Source: Thermococcus sp. | GTDB lineage: Archaea > Methanobacteriota_B > Thermococci > Thermococcales > Thermococcaceae | Assembly (NCBI RefSeq): GCF_015521605.1 | Contig: NZ_WANV01000020.1 | Location: 1 to 53,024, forward strand | Length of the DNA stretch: 53,024 nucleotides | Direction of reading: 5' to 3' | Part shown: positions 9,064-16,715 of the stretch, piece after piece | Layout of the letters: each line of letters begins with the position of its first letter | How positions within the stretch are numbered: the first letter of the stretch is position 1 | Position numbers and translations under genes: made by a program | The notes under the pieces: model-generated | Told to the model about the DNA's origin: nothing | The model's input: only the letters and a program-made list of their open reading frames with translations | Databases searched by the model: none

Positions 9064-10305
9064 TCACTTGGCAAGCTGCATCATTTCCTGCCAGGTCTTG
9101 GCATTCCTTATGGCCTCGATCTCGTCCTTGTTGAACGCCTTCGGAACCTTGATCTCACCGCTGATTATCTTCTGCTTGAGCTCGTCGACTGCCTGCCATA
9201 TCCAGTCCGGAACCTGCTTCCTGGTGTCCTCAAGGTACTTCCTGAGCTCATCCTTGTTGGTGAATCCAAGCTCCTTAAGCTTCTGCTGCTGGGTGTCCTC
9301 CGGGAGGGAGTCGAACATGGCCATGACGTCGTCAACGGTGCTGACGCCGACACCGTTCTCCTTGAGGCCGAGCTCGACGACACCGCCCTTGAAGTTGCCC
9401 TCAACGGCGTCCTTGACGGCGGTGTAAACACCGACGTCAACGCGCTTCATCATGCTGGCAATGATCGCTCCGGGCTTGATCCAGTCCTGGGCTGAGTCAA
9501 CACCGACGGCGAAGGGCGGGCCCATCTTCTGGTTGTGGGCCTTGAGGTACTCCTCAACGGCCTGGAACACACCGACACCGGTTCCGCCGGCGACCTGGTA
9601 GATGACCCAGGCGCCCTGGTCAAGCTGGGCCTTGGCGGCCTGGTAGCCCTTGGCGGGGTCGGTGAAGGTTCCGGTGTACTGGTAGAGAACGTCTATCTTA
9701 ACGTCCTTTCCGGTCTTCTGCTTGTAGTAGTCCTCGGCCCAGGCAACACCGAAGCGGTAGCCGCCCTCGAACTTGTAGAGAACAGGTATCTCCATTCCAA
9801 GGACGATTCCAACCTTGTCCTTACCGCTCTCGGCGGCAATGAGAGCAGAGAGAGCGCCTATGAGTGCGGAGCCCTCGTTCTCCTTGAAGAGTATCATCAT
9901 GACGTTGTCGGGCATCTCCGGGTCAAAACCGTCGATGATTGCAAAGTGCTGGTTCGGATACTCCGCGGCGACCTTCTTGACAGCGTCGGTCATCATGAAA
10001 CCAACCGCGATTATAACGAGATAGTCCCCCTGCTGGGCCAGGGTTTCAAGGTTCTTGACGTAGTCGTCCTCCGTGTTGCTCTGAAGCTCAACGAGCTCAA
10101 GGTTGAAGTCCTCGGATGCCTTCTTGGCACCAAGGTATGCCATGTCGTTGAAGCTCAGGTCACCCCTTCCACCGACATCATAGACGATGGCAATCTTGCC
10201 CTTGGTCTGTGTGGATGTTTCTCCTCCTCCGGAAGAGATACAGCCACTGGCCACGACGCTTATGGCCAAGAGGCCGATTAAAAACAGGCTTAACCACTTC
10301 CTCAT
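9064..10305 (-). CDS. BMP family substrate-binding lipoprotein (nucleoside-like ABC importer)
   Basis: 413 aa. The N-terminus MRKWLSLFLIGLLAISVVASGC is a lipoprotein signal with the lipid-bearing Cys at residue 22. It is followed by a Gly/Ser/Thr linker and a two-lobe binding domain (KIAIVYDVGGRGDLSFNDMA, then VIIAVGFMMTDAVKK, then GMEIPVLYKFEGGYRFG), as in Bmp/Med/TmpC proteins. The frame is open for 93 more codons upstream, but ATG 10305 is chosen because a strong ribosome site (GGAGGGTCTCAG) precedes it and the signal peptide starts there. It heads the importer gene set. Confidence 0.93.
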   Translation of the reverse strand: MRKWLSLFLIGLLAISVVASGCISSGGGETSTQTKGKIAIVYDVGGRGDLSFNDMAYLGAKKASEDFNLELVELQSNTEDDYVKNLETLAQQGDYLVIIAVGFMMTDAVKKVAAEYPNQHFAIIDGFDPEMPDNVMMILFKENEGSALIGALSALIAAESGKDKVGIVLGMEIPVLYKFEGGYRFGVAWAEDYYKQKTGKDVKIDVLYQYTGTFTDPAKGYQAAKAQLDQGAWVIYQVAGGTGVGVFQAVEEYLKAHNQKMGPPFAVGVDSAQDWIKPGAIIASMMKRVDVGVYTAVKDAVEGNFKGGVVELGLKENGVGVSTVDDVMAMFDSLPEDTQQQKLKELGFTNKDELRKYLEDTRKQVPDWIWQAVDELKQKIISGEIKVPKAFNKDEIEAIRNAKTWQEMMQLAK

Positions 10306-10348
10306 CTGAGACCCTCCGCGAGTTTTGCAGATGTATATAGGCGGCGAA

Positions 10349-10357
10349 AATATATAC
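10349..10357 (-). promoter_or_regulatory. TATA box of bmpA
   Basis: Minus-strand AGTATATATTTTC lies about 44-52 nt before ATG 10305. The expected transcript start is near 10327, leaving a leader of about 22 nt that contains GGAGGG. Confidence 0.6.
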
Positions 10358-10429
10358 TTTGCGGTGCCCACAAAACCGAAAACACGGGAAAGAATTTTAA
10401 CCTCGGAGTAAAAGTTTTTTGTGATGACC

Positions 10430-10879
10430 ATGCTGAAGAAAATAGCTGAACTGGATTCGGGGGTCATTTTAATCACCGGTGACGGGAAGAGACTTGCGAG
10501 GATATACCTGAACGCATGGACAAAGGGAGGAAGGCGCATACTTGCCGAGTACCTGCCATTCCAGGTCGATGGCGATACATACATCGGCTCACCCTTTGAG
10601 AGCGACGACTTTGAAGTCTATCTCATCGTCAATCCCCTTTCGCGCTCAAAGGCCGAGAGGGAGAAGTTAAAAGAGTGGCTCGCTTCGCATAGGGACAGAC
10701 TCGTCCTGCTCTACGAGCGCAAGTACGTGAAGGACTCAATAACCCGCTATGGAATAAGGAGATTCATCGATTATCTAATAGCCTACAAGAGGGAAACAGT
10801 TGGCTTCGAAAGGGTGGACGTCATGCGGCTGGAAGATGGAAGGGTGGCTGAAAGTAAAACCTACGTGAGGAGGTACTGA
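10430..10879 (+). CDS. Hypothetical protein with P-loop-superfamily-like N-terminus
   Basis: 149 aa, not recognised. The N-terminus (KIAELDSGVILITGDGKRLARIYLNAWTKGGRRILAEYLPF) reads like a strand-loop-helix near a nucleotide site but has no true Walker A. The middle (FEVYLIVNPLSRSKAEREKLKEWL) and YGIRRFIDYLIAYKRETVGFERVDVMRLEDG look like a compact alpha/beta fold. Starts at GTG 10421, ATG 10424 and ATG 10430 are all in frame. 10430 is chosen because GTGAT at 10421-10425 then acts as ribosome site at the usual 4-nt spacing. It is divergent from bmpA and followed by a guide RNA. Confidence 0.65.
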   Translation: MLKKIAELDSGVILITGDGKRLARIYLNAWTKGGRRILAEYLPFQVDGDTYIGSPFESDDFEVYLIVNPLSRSKAEREKLKEWLASHRDRLVLLYERKYVKDSITRYGIRRFIDYLIAYKRETVGFERVDVMRLEDGRVAESKTYVRRY

Positions 10880-10880
10880 A

Positions 10881-10889
10881 TTTATAAAT
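10881..10889 (+). promoter_or_regulatory. TATA box of the C/D-box RNA
   Basis: TTTATAAAT lies 23-31 nt upstream of the C box at 10912, so transcription should start close to 10908-10912. This gives the small RNA a promoter separate from that of ftsY. Confidence 0.65.
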
Positions 10890-10906
10890 GGTGACTCCGA
10901 GCCAAC

Positions 10907-10968
10907 TCCGCCCGATGACGAGCGGTTTCGGGTCTGAAGTGTGATGACACCAGCTATCGCCGAGGGCA
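10907..10968 (+). ncRNA. C/D-box guide RNA for 2'-O-methylation of 23S rRNA
   Basis: The boxes are in archaeal order: C (CCGATGA, 10912-10918), D' (CTGA, 10934-10937), C' (GTGATGA, 10941-10947) and D (CCGA, 10960-10963), with a 3-nt D'-C' spacer and a 12-nt C'-D guide. The D guide (10948-10959) is complementary to CGAUAGCUGGU, a stretch I know from conserved 23S domain II (near E. coli 805). The D' guide (10922-10933) is complementary to ACCCGAAACC, also in 23S domain II (near E. coli 675). By the N+5 rule the methylated bases would be the A of GAUA and the G of ACCCG. C and D boxes each differ from consensus by one or two bases, C' and D' are perfect. L7Ae, Nop5 and fibrillarin would bind it. 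Confidence 0.85.
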
Positions 10969-10974
10969 TTCATA

Positions 10975-10987
10975 ATTATTATATATG
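10975..10987 (+). promoter_or_regulatory. TATA box of ftsY
   Basis: AT-rich ATTATTATATATG, about 32-44 nt before ATG 11019. A ribosome site GGGTGGT (11007-11013) follows in the expected leader. Confidence 0.55.
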
Positions 10988-11018
10988 CATAAGTCCCTCG
11001 CTCATAGGGTGGTAAAAA

Positions 11019-11924
11019 ATGCTGGGAAAACTCAAGGAGAAGTTAGGATCATTCGTGGACAAGGTCTCACAGACTGAAATAAGTGAGAAGGACGTGGAAA
11101 ATGCGCTCTGGGATCTGGAAATAGAGCTTCTTGAGGCGGATGTTGCCCTTGAAACCGTCGAGGAGCTCAAGGAGAGGATAAAAGAGAAGCTCGTCGGCCA
11201 GAAGGTCAAGATTGGAACTAACAAAAAGGCACTGGTTGAAGAGGCCGTCCGTGAAGCCGTGCTTGAGGTTCTAACACCCGAGAGGAGGATAGACCTTCTT
11301 GAGATGATCAGGTCAAAGGAGGAGAAGCCCTTCGTTATAGCCTTCGTGGGCTTCAACGGTTCCGGTAAGACAACGACCATAGCCAAGCTCGCCCACTGGC
11401 TCAAGAAGAACGGTTTGAGCGTTGTCATAGCCGCCAGCGACACCTTTAGAGCCGGGGCGATCGAGCAGGTCGAAGAGCACGCAAAGCGCGTTGGTGTCAA
11501 GGTCATAAAGCACTCCTACGGTGCCGACCCAGCGGCCGTTGCCTACGACGCTATCCAGCACGCTAAAGCAAGGGGTCTCGATGTGGTTCTCATAGACACC
11601 GCGGGAAGGAACGAGCTGAACAGAAACCTCATGGATGAGATGAAGAAGATAGCCCGAGTAACCAAACCCGACCTGGTGATATTCGTCGGCGATAGTTTGG
11701 CCGGGAACTCCGTCGTCGAGCAGGCGAAGCAGTTCAATGAGGCGGTGAAGATCGACGGGGTAATCCTCACGAAGCTGGACGCGGATGCGAGAGGAGGGGC
11801 GGCGCTCAGCATAAGCCACGCGATAGGCGCGCCGATACTCTTCGTCGGCGTCGGCCAGGGCTACGACGACCTCAAGCCCTTCGACGAGAGGTGGTTCGTG
11901 GAGAGGATTTTTGGGGAGGCTTAG
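11019..11924 (+). CDS. ftsY: Signal recognition particle receptor FtsY
   Basis: 301 aa, the membrane-side SRP receptor GTPase that accepts ribosome-nascent chain complexes from SRP54. After a short charged N-terminal helix comes the N domain, then the G domain: [15 protein letters not shown] (G1, near residue 111), [10 protein letters not shown] (insertion box), DTAGR (G3), [10 protein letters not shown] (G4) and [13 protein letters not shown] (G5/closing loop). Archaeal FtsY lacks the long acidic A domain of E. coli, which fits this length. The 3' end overlaps surE convergently by 4 nt. Confidence 0.97.
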   Translation: MLGKLKEKLGSFVDKVSQTEISEKDVENALWDLEIELLEADVALETVEELKERIKEKLVGQKVKIGTNKKALVEEAVREAVLEVLTPERRIDLLEMIRSKEEKPFVIAFVGFNGSGKTTTIAKLAHWLKKNGLSVVIAASDTFRAGAIEQVEEHAKRVGVKVIKHSYGADPAAVAYDAIQHAKARGLDVVLIDTAGRNELNRNLMDEMKKIARVTKPDLVIFVGDSLAGNSVVEQAKQFNEAVKIDGVILTKLDADARGGAALSISHAIGAPILFVGVGQGYDDLKPFDERWFVERIFGEA

Positions 11925-12691
11925 AATAGCCTCTGTATCTCTTCCAAATTTACACTGGCGGTCATGTCGATGTTTATCGGCGTCACGCTGACCTTCCTCT
12001 CGACCTTGAGGGCGTAGGCGTCGGTTCCGGGCTCGAACTTCTCGCACTTCCTTCCGACTATCCAGTAGTACGGATGTCCCCGAGGGTCGATGCGCTCCTC
12101 TATGGTCGGACGGTACCTCCTCCTGGCGAGCCTTGTCACCACTATCTCCGTCTCCGGCGTGGCGTCTCTGGGCACGTTCACGTTGAGCATGTCAACGCCC
12201 TTTGGAAAGCCCCTCTCAAGAACTGCCTTGGCTATCCTCCTCAGAAAATGCGATGCAACGGAGAAGTCTATCCCCTCCCCCTCACTGAGAGTCTTTCTCC
12301 AGTCAACTTCAAGGCTCACTGCTATGCTCGGGATACCGTGCGTGGCAGTTTCAATAGCCGCCGATGCTGTCCCGGAAACTGTTATCTCGGTGCTGAGGTT
12401 CTCACCGAGGTTTATCCCGCTTATAGCGAGGTCGAAGTCTGTGAAACGCGCGAGGGCGAAGATTACACAGTCCACGGGCATTCCATCGAGACCGTAGGCA
12501 ACCTCTGCGCCGGGGACGTCAATGAGCTTGGCCCTGAGAGGGCGGTGAAGGGTCATTGCCCTGCCACTGGCACTCCTCTGGAAGAGGGGGGCAACGACGT
12601 AAACCTCTCCGAGGTCTTTCACGGCCTCAACTGCGGCACGGATGCCCTTGGAATAAATTCCATCGTCGTTCGTGATGAGTATCCGTGGCAT
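11921..12691 (-). CDS. surE: 5'/3'-nucleotidase SurE
   Basis: 256 aa. SurE hydrolyses nucleoside monophosphates with a divalent metal. The N-terminus [16 protein letters not shown] holds the family's NDDG metal-binding signature (Asp pair at about 9-10). Ser and Asn ligands follow in SASGRAMTL and [11 protein letters not shown], then [10 protein letters not shown]. Full length. The gene is divergent from raSEA across only 60 nt with a shared TATA region. Confidence 0.95.
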   Translation of the reverse strand: MPRILITNDDGIYSKGIRAAVEAVKDLGEVYVVAPLFQRSASGRAMTLHRPLRAKLIDVPGAEVAYGLDGMPVDCVIFALARFTDFDLAISGINLGENLSTEITVSGTASAAIETATHGIPSIAVSLEVDWRKTLSEGEGIDFSVASHFLRRIAKAVLERGFPKGVDMLNVNVPRDATPETEIVVTRLARRRYRPTIEERIDPRGHPYYWIVGRKCEKFEPGTDAYALKVERKVSVTPINIDMTASVNLEEIQRLF

Positions 12692-12712
12692 GATAAGAAC
12701 CTCAACCTCACC

Positions 12713-12722
12713 TTTAAAAACC
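12713..12722. promoter_or_regulatory. Shared bidirectional TATA region between surE and raSEA
   Basis: The near-palindromic CTTTAAAAAC sits 22-31 nt from the surE start (12691) and 30-39 nt from the raSEA start (12752). It is the only good TATA sequence in the gap, so both genes appear to use it from opposite strands. Confidence 0.5.
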
Positions 12723-12751
12723 CTAACTCCCAGCCGGGTTCAGGTGAGAGG

Positions 12752-13726
12752 ATGAGCTACTGGACGAGTGAGGACAACGTGGCCGGAAGACCGGGGACGG
12801 CGCTGTTTATCATACTCCCGACCATCGGGTGCTACCGCTTTAGGATAAACGAAGCCTGCTACATGTGCGCATACCCCACCGCCGCACCGAAGGTCAGGTG
12901 GAGCCAGGAGGCGATAGTTGACTACGTCCGCGAGGCACTCAAGAAGATCGAGGGTAAGAAGGGGCCCTTCGCCGTCAGAATGTTCACCTCGGGCTCGTTC
13001 CTGGACAACGGCGAGCTTAAGCCCGAGACGAGGCGGCAGATCTTCGAAATCCTCGCTGAGAGAGAAAACGTTAAAGAAATCGTCATAGAGAGCAGGAGCG
13101 AACTCGTCCGCTACGATGCAGTGAAGGAGCTGGCAGAGATAGTCCCTGACAAGCACTTCGAGGTTGCCATAGGCCTTGAAACTGCCAACGATGATATAGC
13201 GGACGTTTCAATAAACAAGGGCAACACCTTCGCGGACTTCGTGAAGGCCGCTGAGATAACCCACGAAGCCGGAGCAAAGGTCAAGGCGTACCTCCTGCTC
13301 AAGCCAATCTTTCTCTCCGAGCGCGACGGCATAAATGACGTCAAGGAGAGCATAATAAAGGCCGAACCCTACACCGACACCTTCTCGATAAACATCACGG
13401 ACATCCAGAAGGGGACGCTCTACGAGAGGCTCTGGGAGAGGAAGGAGTACCGGCCCCCGTGGCTCTGGAGCGCGGTTGAAGTGCTCATCTGGGCAAAGAA
13501 GAGGTTTCCGGACAAGAGGATACTCAGCGACCCCGTCGGGGCCGGTTCAAAGCGCGGCCCACACAACTGCCTCACAGACTACGACCGGGTTATAGGAAGG
13601 GCGATAAAGAAGTTCTCGGCAACGCAGGATTTGAGCCACATCGAGAGACTCAAGTCCGAGTGCCGCGAGAGGTGGGAGTACATAGTCGAGAGCGGCCTCC
13701 TCGACTGGCAACTGGTGACGTGGTGA
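12752..13726 (+). CDS. raSEA: Archaeosine-forming radical SAM enzyme RaSEA
   Basis: 324 aa. In Thermococcus RaSEA works with ArcS to turn the lysine adduct of preQ0 in tRNA into archaeosine (G+15). The iron-sulfur cysteines are in GCYRFRINEACYMC, a C-X8-C-X2-C spacing typical of the Elp3-like COG1244 group. Further conserved pieces are RMFTSGSFLD, VIESRSELVR, EVAIGLETAND and AYLLLKPIFLSE, all radical-SAM barrel strands. The frame is open upstream to 12074, but that stretch is antisense to surE. ATG 12752 has AGGTGAGAG before it and begins MSYWTSEDN. Confidence 0.9.
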   Translation: MSYWTSEDNVAGRPGTALFIILPTIGCYRFRINEACYMCAYPTAAPKVRWSQEAIVDYVREALKKIEGKKGPFAVRMFTSGSFLDNGELKPETRRQIFEILAERENVKEIVIESRSELVRYDAVKELAEIVPDKHFEVAIGLETANDDIADVSINKGNTFADFVKAAEITHEAGAKVKAYLLLKPIFLSERDGINDVKESIIKAEPYTDTFSINITDIQKGTLYERLWERKEYRPPWLWSAVEVLIWAKKRFPDKRILSDPVGAGSKRGPHNCLTDYDRVIGRAIKKFSATQDLSHIERLKSECRERWEYIVESGLLDWQLVTW

Positions 13727-13762
13727 AGGTATTTCGTTTTTGAAAGAACTTTCATGTTTTCT

Positions 13763-13824
13763 TTTCGTGGGGCTTATAACGTCTCTCGTGATTCTTTGAT
13801 GCCCATTTATGAGCCCCCACGAAA
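13763..13824. repeat. Inverted repeat before the 2-oxoacid ferredoxin oxidoreductase operon
   Basis: The left arm TTTCGTGGGGCTTATAA (13763-13779) and the right arm TTATGAGCCCCCACGAAA (13807-13824) are nearly perfect reverse complements, 27 nt apart. The right arm ends 2 nt before the TATA box at 13827. It could be a regulator site at an activator position, or a stem that also ends raSEA transcription. Confidence 0.6.
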
Positions 13825-13826
13825 CC

Positions 13827-13833
13827 TTTAAAT
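13827..13833 (+). promoter_or_regulatory. TATA box of the 2-oxoacid ferredoxin oxidoreductase operon
   Basis: TTTAAAT, 44-50 nt before the chosen start ATG 13877. The transcript should begin near 13856, just before the ribosome site GGGTGAT (13866-13872). Confidence 0.6.
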
Positions 13834-13876
13834 GTTGACAAACGTAAACGGGGTTAGCAAATCGCGGGTGATGCTT

Positions 13877-14149
13877 ATGGCGGATGTCGAAGGGAAAACC
13901 GTGGTTGAAAGGTCGGACTACCTCGTTACCGGCAAGGCCGAGGGCGTCGTTGAAATTGATGTGGACACCTTTCTGTGCAAGGGCTGTGGTATCTGCCTTG
14001 AAATGTGCCCGAGGAAGGTCTTTGAATGGAGCAAGGAGCTGAGCGAGAAGGGTGTCCACTACCCAGTCCCGGTTCACGCCGAGAAGTGTGTCAAGTGCAA
14101 GCTCTGTGAGCTGCTCTGCCCGGATTTCGCGATAGCGGTAAGGTGGTGA
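13877..14149 (+). CDS. korD: 2-oxoacid (2-oxoglutarate-type):ferredoxin oxidoreductase, delta subunit
   Basis: 90 aa ferredoxin-like subunit with two [4Fe-4S] motifs: CKGCGICLEMCP and CVKCKLCELLCP. It passes electrons from the thiamine-diphosphate site in beta to ferredoxin. The frame opens at 13832, but ATG 13877 is chosen because GGGTGAT precedes it by 4 nt and the earlier codons overlap the promoter. It is the first of seven genes. The order delta-alpha-beta-gamma then alpha-beta-gamma is the one I recall for P. furiosus PF1767-PF1773, where the first four are 2-ketoglutarate oxidoreductase. Confidence 0.88.
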   Translation: MADVEGKTVVERSDYLVTGKAEGVVEIDVDTFLCKGCGICLEMCPRKVFEWSKELSEKGVHYPVPVHAEKCVKCKLCELLCPDFAIAVRW

Positions 14150-14152
14150 CTC

Positions 14153-15343
14153 ATGATCATCCGTGGTGACGAGCCTGAACAGCTCAGGCTCCTGAGGAAG
14201 CTCTACAAGCCGGGCAACTACTTCATGCAGGGCAACGAGGCGGTTGCCTATGGTGCCATCTTCGCGGGCTGCCGCTTCTACGCGGGCTATCCGATAACAC
14301 CATCGAGCGAGATCGCCGAGACCATGGCACGGGAGCTGCCGAAGCTTGGAGGTTATTACCTCCAGATGGAGGACGAGATTGGAAGTATAGCGGCCATGAT
14401 AGGTGCCTCGTGGACCGGCCTCAAGGTGATGACGGCGACCGCCGGCCCGGGCTTCAGCCTCATGCAGGAAAACCTCGGATACGCTGTCATGACCGAGACC
14501 CCGCTCGTTCTGGTCGACGTCCAGAGGAGCGGCCCCTCAACAGGACAGGCCACTAAGGGGGCGCAGGGTGACTTCTTCCAGGCGAGGTGGGGAACTCACG
14601 GAGACCATCCGATAGTTGCCGTTTCTCCCACAAGCGGGCAGGATGCTTTCTGGGAAACCATAAGGGCGTTCAACATTTCCGAGAGGCTGAGAACCCCTGT
14701 GGTGGTGCTCTTCGATGGAGTCCTCGCCCACACGAGGGAGCAGATAAAGATTCCCGACGTTTCCGAGGTCGAGATAACCTACCGCAAGCTTCCGGAGAAC
14801 GAGGAAGAGGCAAAGCTTCCCTTCGGCGACCCCCACGGCGACGGCGTCCCGCCGATGCCTCTCTTCGGTCACGGCTACTTCACCCACGTCACCGGTTCGA
14901 CCCACAAGGAAACCGGCCTGAGGGACGTTTACACGCCAGAGGTCCACGACAGGCTCGTGAGGAGAATCCACAGAAAGATAGAGAAGAACCGCGGGGTTTA
15001 CGAGAAGTATGAAGAGCACTTCACCGAGGATGCTGAGATACTCGTCGTCAGCTGGGGCGTAACTGCCAGACCCGCACTGGGGGCTGTTCTTAAGGCCAGG
15101 GAAGAGGGAATAAACGTCGGACTCTTCGTGCCGAAGACCGTCCATCCGTTCCCGGGCGAGAGGATGCGCGAGCTGGCTAGGAGGGCACGGGCGGTACTCG
15201 TCGCCGAGATGAACCTCGGGCAGATGATAATAGAGGTCGAGCGCTACGTTAACGACGACGTCCTCCTCAAGGGCGTGAACAAGATCGGCGGCGTGCCTCT
15301 GACCGTTGAGGAAATCCTCCACGAGATAAGGGGTGTTGCCTGA
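14153..15343 (+). CDS. korA: 2-oxoacid (2-oxoglutarate-type):ferredoxin oxidoreductase, alpha subunit
   Basis: 396 aa. Together with beta it decarboxylates a 2-oxoacid to acyl-CoA, reducing ferredoxin. The N-terminal pyrimidine-binding domain has GNEAVAYGAIFAGCRFYAGYPITPSSEIAE. Then come MTATAGPGFSLMQENLGYA, DVQRSGPSTGQ and, at the C-terminus, VPKTVHPFPGERM and EMNLGQM from the domain that contacts CoA. The start follows GGTGGTGA by 3 nt, right after korD. It shares roughly the same plan as the second alpha at 16712 but is clearly a diverged paralogue. Confidence 0.92.
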   Translation: MIIRGDEPEQLRLLRKLYKPGNYFMQGNEAVAYGAIFAGCRFYAGYPITPSSEIAETMARELPKLGGYYLQMEDEIGSIAAMIGASWTGLKVMTATAGPGFSLMQENLGYAVMTETPLVLVDVQRSGPSTGQATKGAQGDFFQARWGTHGDHPIVAVSPTSGQDAFWETIRAFNISERLRTPVVVLFDGVLAHTREQIKIPDVSEVEITYRKLPENEEEAKLPFGDPHGDGVPPMPLFGHGYFTHVTGSTHKETGLRDVYTPEVHDRLVRRIHRKIEKNRGVYEKYEEHFTEDAEILVVSWGVTARPALGAVLKAREEGINVGLFVPKTVHPFPGERMRELARRARAVLVAEMNLGQMIIEVERYVNDDVLLKGVNKIGGVPLTVEEILHEIRGVA

Positions 15344-16197
15344 TGGCAAAGAAGATATACTCCACGTATCCGATGGTTAAGTACCTCCGTAAGGAGGCCC
15401 TTCCCACCGCACTCTGTCCCGGCTGCGGTGGTGGAACGGTTCTCAACGCCTTTGCCAACGCCGTTGATCAGCTCAGAATAGACCCGAAGGACCTGGTTGT
15501 CGTCAGCGGGATAGGCTGTTCCGCCTGGATAGCATCGCCGTACTTTTTAGCAGACACACTCCACACGACCCACGGGAGGGCGATAGCCTTCGCCACCGGC
15601 GTCAAGGTTGGACTGCCTGATAAGAAGGTCGTCGTCATAAGCGGCGATGGCGATTTGGCCAGCATAGGCGGAAACCACCTGCTCCACGCCGCGAGGAGGA
15701 ACATCGACATAACGGTCATCCTCGTGAACAACTTCATCTACGGAATGACCGGTGGTCAGGTCGCACCGACGACTCCCTTCGGGGCGAAGACCACGACCAG
15801 CCCATACAGGAACATAGAGCACCCGCTCCAGATTTCGGAGACCGTTGCCGCCGCCGGGGCGAGCTACGTTGCCAGGTGGACAACGGCGCACGTCTACCAG
15901 CTCATAGAGAGCATAAAGAAAGCCCTCCAGGTCAGGGGCTTCTCCCTCGTCGAGGTTATCTCGCAGTGTCCCGTCCAGTACGGAAGGAGGAACAGGATGA
16001 AGGAACCGGCCGAGATGCTCCGCTGGTTCTTGAAGAACTCGATACCCGTCAGCAAGGCGAAGAACATGAGCCCGGAGGAACTGGAAGGAAAGTTCGTCAT
16101 AGGGGAGATAGCAAACAGAACCAGACCGGAGTTCACCACGGAGCTTAACAAGCTCATTGATGAAGTCCAGGAGCACTTCGGCCTTAAGGGGGAGTGA
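15343..16197 (+). CDS. korB: 2-oxoacid (2-oxoglutarate-type):ferredoxin oxidoreductase, beta subunit
   Basis: 284 aa, the thiamine-diphosphate and [4Fe-4S] subunit. Cluster cysteines are in CPGCGGGTV and GIGCSAW. The TPP motif runs from GDGDLASIGGNHLLHAARRN to VNN. GMTGGQVAPTTPFG is the family loop near the active site, and CPVQYGRRN holds another conserved Cys. ATG overlaps the korA stop by one base (TGATG), so the two are translationally coupled. Confidence 0.93.
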   Translation: MAKKIYSTYPMVKYLRKEALPTALCPGCGGGTVLNAFANAVDQLRIDPKDLVVVSGIGCSAWIASPYFLADTLHTTHGRAIAFATGVKVGLPDKKVVVISGDGDLASIGGNHLLHAARRNIDITVILVNNFIYGMTGGQVAPTTPFGAKTTTSPYRNIEHPLQISETVAAAGASYVARWTTAHVYQLIESIKKALQVRGFSLVEVISQCPVQYGRRNRMKEPAEMLRWFLKNSIPVSKAKNMSPEELEGKFVIGEIANRTRPEFTTELNKLIDEVQEHFGLKGE

Positions 16198-16202
16198 GAG
16201 CC

Positions 16203-16715
16203 ATGCAGATTAGGTTCGCCGGCATAGGCGGTCAGGGGGTTGTGCTCGCAGGTGTCATACTCGGCGAGGCTGCCGCCATAGAGGGGCTGAACGTCCTCCA
16301 GACCCAGGACTACAGCTCGGCCAGCAGGGGCGGCCACTCGATAGCCGACGTCATAATATCGAAGGAGCCGATTTACGACGTCATAGTCACCGAGGCGGAC
16401 GTTCTCGTCGCACTCGCCCAGCTCGGCTACGACACCGTGAAGGATGAGCTCAGGGAGGACGGGCTGCTGATTATAGACACAGACCTCGTCAAGCCCGATA
16501 GGGACTACGTCGGTGCTCCCTTCACGAGGCTCGCCGAGGAGAGCACCGGCCTGGCACTCACAGTCAATATGGTCGCCCTCGGCTACCTCGTGGCAAAGAC
16601 CGGAGTCGTAAAGAGGGAAAGCGTCGAGGAGGCCATAAGGAGAAGGGTTCCCAAGGGGACGGAGGAGATAAACATCAAAGCTTTCCGGGTTGGTTATGAG
16701 GAGGGATGCAGATGA
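16203..16715 (+). CDS. korG: 2-oxoacid (2-oxoglutarate-type):ferredoxin oxidoreductase, gamma subunit
   Basis: 170 aa. The N-terminal GIGGQGVVLAGVILGEAA and DYSSASRGGHSIADVIIS are the hallmarks of the gamma (domain III) subunit, which packs on alpha and helps bind CoA. GTG 16194 is also in frame; ATG 16203 is preferred because GGGGGAGTGA lies just upstream. The last 4 nt overlap the next gene. Confidence 0.9.
   Translation: MQIRFAGIGGQGVVLAGVILGEAAAIEGLNVLQTQDYSSASRGGHSIADVIISKEPIYDVIVTEADVLVALAQLGYDTVKDELREDGLLIIDTDLVKPDRDYVGAPFTRLAEESTGLALTVNMVALGYLVAKTGVVKRESVEEAIRRRVPKGTEEINIKAFRVGYEEGCR

Noticed and set aside
10306-10584. 93-codon N-terminal extension of the BMP lipoprotein
   Set aside because: It crosses the bmpA TATA box and the divergent gene; the lipoprotein signal begins at ATG 10305.
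12074-12751. N-terminal extension of the raSEA frame by 226 codons
   Set aside because: This part is antisense to surE; the true start ATG 12752 has a ribosome site and the family N-terminus.
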